Assembly (NCBI GenBank): GCA_030049565.1
Contig: JASIKQ010000325.1
Location: 1 to 10,305 of the forward strand
From: Candidatus Sulfotelmatobacter sp.
Lineage (GTDB): Bacteria; Acidobacteriota; Terriglobia; Terriglobales; Acidobacteriaceae
Direction of reading: 5' to 3'
Length of the DNA stretch: 10,305 nt
In this document: positions 6,124 through 10,305 of the stretch, piece by piece
Layout: each line of letters begins with the position of its first letter
Numbering within the stretch: position 1 is the stretch's first letter
Program-made: the position numbers and the translations under genes
The notes under the pieces: generated by a model
What the model was told of the DNA's origin: nothing
Database searches by the model: none
Seen by the model: the letters and a program-made list of their open reading frames with translations, nothing else

Positions 6124-6770
6124 CTGATCGCTACTTCTAGCATCCTAGTACCATCGAAACCGACCTGAATTTCCGCGAGCGCCCTGATAACCGCATCGGC
6201 GTTGCTCAATGCCTGTCCGGAAAATGTGCTCGTCAATCCAATCACCTTCATCCCCGCCGCACGAGCCGACTGAATTCCCGCCGGAGCGTCTTCAATCACC
6301 AAACAGTCCTCAGGCGCGACACCCAATATCTCAGCCGCCTTCAAATACGGCCCCGGATGCGGCTTGCCATTTGCCACATCATCGGCGGTAATCAAAACCT
6401 TGGGAAATGGAATTCCGGCCAACTTCAATCGCGCATTCGCGAGCAGCCGCGTTCCCGACGTGACCACGCACCATCGCCCGTCAGGAATCGTCCGCACCAA
6501 CTCTATCGCACCCGGCATCACCCTCACTCCATCTTGATCAGCCGCTTCCCGTGCTTCCAGCTTGTGAACCTCCGTCTCGGCATCAAGGTGTGGAGTCATC
6601 GCCCGCACTACCTCAATCGTTCGCACCCCATGCGCAATGGCTACGACCTGTTCTTCATCAATCCCCTGCTCGCGCGCCCAGATGCGCCATTGCCGGTCCA
6701 CGGAGCGCGTAGAGTCGACGAGAACTCCGTCAAGATCGAACAGGATGGCGGAACAATGGAAGGCGGTCAT
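6120..6770 (-). CDS. HAD-superfamily phosphatase, sugar-phosphatase-like
   Basis: This 216-residue protein is a cytoplasmic haloacid dehalogenase-type phosphatase with a helical cap (subfamily IA). All four motifs are present: I, FDLDGVLVDS with the nucleophile D12 and acid/base D14; II, VVTSGT with T104/S105; III, the lysine K136 in GKPHPGPY; IV, VIEDAPAGIQSA with E160/D161 holding Mg2+. The layout and the SGT, GKPHP and EDAPAGI segments resemble the YfbT/YqaB and glycerol-3-phosphatase group, which remove phosphate from small sugar phosphates; the true substrate is not decided by sequence. The gene lies 10 bases after the EcsC-family gene on the same strand and is probably co-transcribed. 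A perfect AGGAGG (minus strand, 6786-6791) lies in the end of that gene, but 15 bases from the ATG at 6770, longer than usual, so re-initiation after the upstream gene may help translation. Confidence 0.9.
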   Translation of the reverse strand: MTAFHCSAILFDLDGVLVDSTRSVDRQWRIWAREQGIDEEQVVAIAHGVRTIEVVRAMTPHLDAETEVHKLEAREAADQDGVRVMPGAIELVRTIPDGRWCVVTSGTRLLANARLKLAGIPFPKVLITADDVANGKPHPGPYLKAAEILGVAPEDCLVIEDAPAGIQSARAAGMKVIGLTSTFSGQALSNADAVIRALAEIQVGFDGTRMLEVAIS

Positions 6771-6780
6771 CCTAAGACGA

Positions 6781-7479
6781 TCATCCCTCCTGCACTGGCA
6801 GCGCGGGAAGGACGCGCGTTCCCACTGCTGTCTCGTGCGCTCGCTGTCGCAACTTCAAATGCCGCTCGCGGAAGTGTTCCTTGGCGCGCTCTCCCCACGC
6901 CCGCACGAACCAATAATTCAATCCCGCCCCAATCGCGGAACTGGCCAGCGGAATCACCCGTCCCGCCCATTTCTCCACCACTTCGGTACTGGCCCGCGCC
7001 GCAATCCGCTCGATCACCCGCGGCACAAATCTGTTCACCACTTCTTTTTCCAGCAGATCACGGCTGATGTCCACTCCAGCCGCGCTTGCGGCCGCAATCC
7101 AAAGCTCGGCAATCTCGCCGTCGGTATTAAACTGAAACCCGTACACCAGGCTCAACTTCTGGATTGTCCGCATCGTGATCGCCGACAAAATCCCCATATC
7201 GGGAACCATCGTAATCAGCCCGCCTAAACCAAACCCCGCTCCCTCCACCGCAGCCAGCTTCATTCCGCTGCGAATCACATCGTCGGCTACCGAGTCGATC
7301 TCCCCGATCTCCAGCGAATACACGCCGTGATACCCGCTAATCGGCATTCGGTAAGCCGTCCGCAACTGAATCAAAAATTTTCGTGGATCGACCTGTACCG
7401 TCGAGTAAGCCCTTGTCAAGCCCTTTATCAGCGCCTTCTCAATTGGTCCACGCAACCAAGATTTTTCCTGTTCCGCCAT
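6781..7479 (-). CDS. EcsC family protein
   Basis: The protein (232 residues from the ATG at 7479) belongs to the EcsC family, named after the third gene of the Bacillus ecs ABC-transporter operon and of unknown biochemical role. The family core is recognisable in the glycine-rich, hydrophobic run VEGAGFGLGGLITMVPDMG followed by LSAITMRTIQKLSLVYGF, and in the repeated helical segments with alanine clusters; these hydrophobic helices suggest membrane association rather than clear transmembrane spans. The tail (last ~35 residues) is strongly charged, with many Arg, Glu and His. The start was set at ATG 7479 because AAGGTG (7486-7491, minus strand) stands 6 bases before it; a GTG at 7488 in the same frame adds three residues but falls on that Shine-Dalgarno. 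No ecsA/ecsB transporter genes are nearby. It leads a likely two-gene unit with the HAD phosphatase and diverges from RNase J. Confidence 0.82.
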   Translation of the reverse strand: MAEQEKSWLRGPIEKALIKGLTRAYSTVQVDPRKFLIQLRTAYRMPISGYHGVYSLEIGEIDSVADDVIRSGMKLAAVEGAGFGLGGLITMVPDMGILSAITMRTIQKLSLVYGFQFNTDGEIAELWIAAASAAGVDISRDLLEKEVVNRFVPRVIERIAARASTEVVEKWAGRVIPLASSAIGAGLNYWFVRAWGERAKEHFRERHLKLRQRAHETAVGTRVLPALPVQEG

Positions 7480-7544
7480 TAAGTTCACCTTAACTCAGCC
7501 TGCAGAAGAACGCCATCAGGAATCCCCAAGTATTCATCGCCCCT

Positions 7545-7564
7545 AGCTCGAAGCTCGTAGCTCG
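7545..7564. repeat. Triple AGCTCG heptad in the EcsC-rnj divergent spacer
   Basis: AGCTCG occurs three times with a 7-base period, at 7545-7550, 7552-7557 and 7559-7564. It lies in the ~150-base spacer between the divergent EcsC-family and RNase J genes, which must hold both promoters. It could be a multi-site binding motif or simply low-complexity filler; no partner copy is seen elsewhere in the window. Confidence 0.4.
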
Positions 7565-7610
7565 CAGTTTCATGTCGTAACTTCGTACCTCGGCACTGCC
7601 TCCCGCGTGC

Positions 7611-7616
7611 TAGCAT
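7611..7616 (+). promoter_or_regulatory. Possible -10 box for rnj
   Basis: TAGCAT, 4 of 6 matches to TATAAT, ends 12 bases before the rnj ATG at 7629. It would give a leader of only about 6 bases. No clear -35 box accompanies it, so the call is weak alone. Confidence 0.28.
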
Positions 7617-7628
7617 CATCTGTACCCC

Positions 7629-9293
7629 ATGCCCACTGGCAAACTTCACGTCATTCCCCTCGGCGGACTTGGCGAATTCGGCATGAACTGCATGGTCCTG
7701 CGCTGGGGAGACGACATCATCGTCGTCGACGCCGGACTCATGTTCCCCGAAGCCGAACTCCTCGGCGTCGATATCGTCGTCCCCGATATCTCGTACCTGA
7801 TTGAGAATCGCCAGAAAGTCCGTGGCATCATCCTCACCCACGGCCACGAAGACCACATCGGCGGCCTTCCCTGGATTCTCTCAGAACTCAATGTGCCGGT
7901 CTGGGGAACGGAGTTCACGCTCGCATACGTTGAGGACAAGCTCGACGAGCACGGCCTGCTCGACGATGCCGACCTGCGCGAAATCCACGCCGGCGAGAGC
8001 TTCCGCATCGGAGCTTTCGCCATTCATCCCATCCGGGTCACGCACAGTCTGGTCGATTGCGTCGCGCTCGCCATTCACACTCCGCTAGGCGTCGTCATTC
8101 ACACCGGCGATTTCAAAGTCGATCCCACGCCCACCGACAATCATCTGTTCGATCTACATGCCTTTGCCGAATACGGCAAACAGAACGTCCTCGCCCTTTT
8201 CCAGGATTCGACGAACGTCGAGCGCAAGGGCTACACACCCAGCGAGCGCGCCGTCCGCCGCAAGTTTGATGAAGTCTTCGCCCATACCAAGCGCCGCTTA
8301 TTCATCTCCTGTTTTTCTTCCTCCATTCACCGCATCAAGCTGGCCGTCGAACTCGCCCATCAGCACGGACGCAAAGTCACCTTCGTCGGCCGCTCGATGA
8401 ACAATTCCGCCGAAATCGCCGAAGATCTCGGCTACCTCGAAATTCCCGAGGGCCTGATCATCACTCCCGGCGAGATGAAAAATTTCCCGCCCGAAAAAGT
8501 CTGCGTCATGATCAGCGGCACCCAGGGCGAACCCATGTCTGCGCTCTCCCGCGCCGCGGTTGACAATCACAAGCACGCCAAAATCGAAAAGGGCGACACC
8601 GTTGTTCTTTCCAGCCGCATCATCCCGGGTAACGAAAAAACCATTTACCGCATGGTCGATCACCTCTTCCGCCGCGAGGCTTACGTCATCTACGAAGATG
8701 GCACCTCGCCTCCCGTTCACGTCAGCGGACATGCCAGTCAGGAAGAGCTCAAGCTGATCATCAATCTAGTAAAACCGCGCTATTTTATTCCCATTCACGG
8801 CGAGTACCGCCAGCTCAAGCTGCACGCGGAAATGGCCGCCGCCATGCACGGCTCGGTGGGAAAAGTCATGCTCATCGAAAGCGGAGACGTTCTCGAATTT
8901 GATGAACTCGGCGCCCGCAAAGTAGCCCGCATCAATGTTGGCCGCGTCTGCATCGACTCCGGAAACCGCACCGATGTGGTCGAAGATTTGATTATCAAGG
9001 ACCGCCGTCACTTGAGCGAAGACGGCATCGTGCTGCCCATCATCGCGATCAACAAATTATCGGGAAAAGTTGAGACCTCGCCGGAAATTGTGACCCGCGG
9101 CTTTAATCCCGGCGAGAACGGCCTGCTCGATGGCGCCCGCCGCATCGTCGAAGATACGCTCGCGTTTTCCAGCGAAGAAGAGAAAGCCGACTACGGCGTG
9201 ATCAAAGAAAAAATTCGCGCCGATTTGAAGCGCTACATCTCCAAGCAGACGCAAAGAAGACCACTAATCATGCCGGTGATATTGGAGATTTAG
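7629..9293 (+). CDS. rnj: Ribonuclease J
   Basis: This complete 554-residue protein is an RNase J, a Zn-dependent metallo-beta-lactamase/beta-CASP ribonuclease with endo- and 5'-3' exonuclease activity in mRNA decay and rRNA maturation. The metal site is intact: HGHEDH (71-76), H139 in THSLVD, D161 in HTGDFK and H390 in IPIHGEY. The beta-CASP domain shows GRSMNN (254-259), SGTQGEPMSAL (296-306) and VHVSGHASQEE (363-373). The C-terminal part (about 445-554) is the short domain involved in oligomer formation. It begins LGGLGEFGMNCMVL, as usual for the family, which supports the ATG at 7629. No Shine-Dalgarno precedes it; a TAGCAT box at 7611-7616 would place the transcript start about 6 bases before the ATG. 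RNase J genes sit beside dapA in several bacteria (for example rnjB in Bacillus); here dapA and dapD are about 2-4 kb upstream. Confidence 0.96.
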   Translation: MPTGKLHVIPLGGLGEFGMNCMVLRWGDDIIVVDAGLMFPEAELLGVDIVVPDISYLIENRQKVRGIILTHGHEDHIGGLPWILSELNVPVWGTEFTLAYVEDKLDEHGLLDDADLREIHAGESFRIGAFAIHPIRVTHSLVDCVALAIHTPLGVVIHTGDFKVDPTPTDNHLFDLHAFAEYGKQNVLALFQDSTNVERKGYTPSERAVRRKFDEVFAHTKRRLFISCFSSSIHRIKLAVELAHQHGRKVTFVGRSMNNSAEIAEDLGYLEIPEGLIITPGEMKNFPPEKVCVMISGTQGEPMSALSRAAVDNHKHAKIEKGDTVVLSSRIIPGNEKTIYRMVDHLFRREAYVIYEDGTSPPVHVSGHASQEELKLIINLVKPRYFIPIHGEYRQLKLHAEMAAAMHGSVGKVMLIESGDVLEFDELGARKVARINVGRVCIDSGNRTDVVEDLIIKDRRHLSEDGIVLPIIAINKLSGKVETSPEIVTRGFNPGENGLLDGARRIVEDTLAFSSEEEKADYGVIKEKIRADLKRYISKQTQRRPLIMPVILEI

Positions 9294-9350
9294 TAAGCTC
9301 AGACTAACGCCGATCCGAATGCGGAGAAAGTGACACTTGGGGACAACTGC

Positions 9351-10124
9351 ATGCGCATCGCAAGCCTGGGTCATGCGGTCTTTGCGGCGACGATGATTGC
9401 CCTCGGAATCGCGGGCTTTGTTAAAGGCAATTTCGTCCCATTATGGCAACCGGTGCCCGAGCGCATTCCCGCACTGGCTTACCTCTGCTCCTTCATCTCC
9501 CTGGCGTGTGGTATGGGCCTGCTCTGGCAGCGCGCAGCCGCCTCCGCTGCCCGCGTACTGCTCGCCTATCTCCTGCTCTGGTTGCTGCTGGTGAGAGGGC
9601 CAGGTATCTTCATCTCTCCCACTGTGGATTTTTGGTGGTCCGCTGCTGAGATCGCGCTGATGGTCGCGGGCAGCTGGGTACTGTATGTCTGGTTCGCCGC
9701 TGACTGGGACAGGCGTCGGCTTGCTTTCGCCACCGGCGACAACGGCCTCCGCATCGCGGGGATTCTCTACGGCCTCGCCTTGATACCCATAGGCGTGGCC
9801 CATTTCCTTTATCTCCAACATACCGCCGAACTGGTGCCTGGCTGGCTGCCATGGCACCGGTTCTGGGCGTATTTCACCGGTTGTGCCCTTATTGCCGCGG
9901 GCGTAGCGGTGATCATTAGCGTGTATGCACGGCTTGCAGCCGTGCTCTCCGCGTTCGAGATCGGCCTGTTCACGCTGCTGGTTTGGGTACCCATCGTGGC
10001 GGCAGGTTCCAAAGACGCCTTCCAATGGAGCGAGACTGCCGTTTCTCTGGCGCTAACGGCCGCCGCCTGGGTGGTGGCAGAGTCCTACCGCGGAACGCCC
10101 TGGCTTGCCGTGCGCAAGAGCTAA
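9351..10124 (+). CDS. DoxX-like membrane protein with two four-helix halves
   Basis: The 257-residue protein is almost wholly hydrophobic and lies in the cytoplasmic membrane, with about eight predicted helices near 6-25, 40-58, 64-82, 96-116, 133-153, 171-190, 193-217 and 227-244. The two halves look alike: [20 protein letters not shown] with [20 protein letters not shown] in the first corresponds to [24 protein letters not shown] and [19 protein letters not shown] in the second. Each half has the four-helix DoxX-like layout (a G/A-rich helix, a loop with a Pro-Trp motif, a GxG helix, then an R-A-A helix). Biochemical role is unknown; some DoxX relatives act with oxidoreductases. The ATG at 9351 was chosen, with GGGG at 9339-9342 as ribosome-binding site; a GTG at 9330 in frame would add seven residues (TLGDNC) unlike a membrane-protein start. 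It follows rnj by 57 bases and precedes an aldo/keto reductase gene. Confidence 0.78.
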   Translation: MRIASLGHAVFAATMIALGIAGFVKGNFVPLWQPVPERIPALAYLCSFISLACGMGLLWQRAAASAARVLLAYLLLWLLLVRGPGIFISPTVDFWWSAAEIALMVAGSWVLYVWFAADWDRRRLAFATGDNGLRIAGILYGLALIPIGVAHFLYLQHTAELVPGWLPWHRFWAYFTGCALIAAGVAVIISVYARLAAVLSAFEIGLFTLLVWVPIVAAGSKDAFQWSETAVSLALTAAAWVVAESYRGTPWLAVRKS

Positions 10125-10150
10125 CACCGGCACTGCGGCACAACCTCTAG

Positions 10151-10305
<155 letters not shown>

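Noticed and set aside
6357..7227. Rightward open frames across the HAD and EcsC-family genes
   Set aside because: Pro/Arg/Ser-rich antisense translations; the leftward proteins have all catalytic or family motifs.
7839..7858. HGHEDH motif as a beta-lactamase
   Set aside because: The same motif is shared by the whole metallo-beta-lactamase fold; the beta-CASP motifs and length identify RNase J.

Overview
The window looks like a chromosomal segment of a moderately GC-rich soil-type bacterium, most likely an Acidobacteriota (Terriglobia/Koribacter-like). This is inference: the basis is the mix of a succinylase-type lysine/diaminopimelate pathway (dapA, dapD), an RNase J in place of a RNase E-type system, an EcsC-family protein, a DoxX-like two-repeat membrane protein, intergenic spacers rich in short palindromes and low-complexity words, and the G+C-rich codon choice. 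No phylogenetic marker (rRNA, ribosomal protein) is present, so the assignment rests on gene resemblance only.

Layout. 1-326 holds the 3' end of a class V aminotransferase of the alanine/serine-glyoxylate type. A 207-base palindrome-rich spacer follows. 534-2051 encodes an AMP-forming ligase that most resembles oxalate--CoA ligase (AAE3/Pcs60 family), and 2100-3068 a ketopantoate-reductase-family NADP oxidoreductase; all three read rightward and may form a carboxylate/glyoxylate-oxalate metabolic group. 3212-4342 is dapA, unusually extended at its C terminus by an extra Cys-containing domain. After a 207-base spacer bounded by long imperfect inverted repeats comes dapD (4550-5377). A compact AbrB/PIN (VapBC-type) toxin-antitoxin pair (5434-6095) follows, with a consensus -10 box buried in a palindromic operator just before the antitoxin start. 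Two leftward genes (EcsC-family protein, then a HAD sugar-phosphatase-like enzyme; 6120-7479) converge on the toxin gene. RNase J (7629-9293) diverges from them. The right end has an eight-helix membrane protein built from two DoxX-like halves (9351-10124) and the start of an aldo/keto reductase (10205 to the edge).

How they work together. DapA and DapD carry out two steps of the succinylase route to meso-diaminopimelate/lysine; the intervening dapB is not here. RNase J is a housekeeping RNA-turnover enzyme that is linked to dapA in several phyla; here the toxin-antitoxin pair and the EcsC-HAD unit sit between dapD and rnj, so the region may be a conserved dap-rnj neighbourhood with accessory genes inserted. 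Several rightward genes (dapA, dapD, the antitoxin, rnj) lack a visible Shine-Dalgarno sequence and have promoter-like hexamers only a few bases before the start codon, which suggests leaderless or very-short-leader mRNAs.

There is no sign of a phage, insertion sequence, CRISPR array, tRNA or rRNA. The most unusual items are the DapA C-terminal fusion, the leaderless-type promoter arrangement with the antitoxin operator, and the inverted-repeat spacer between dapA and dapD.
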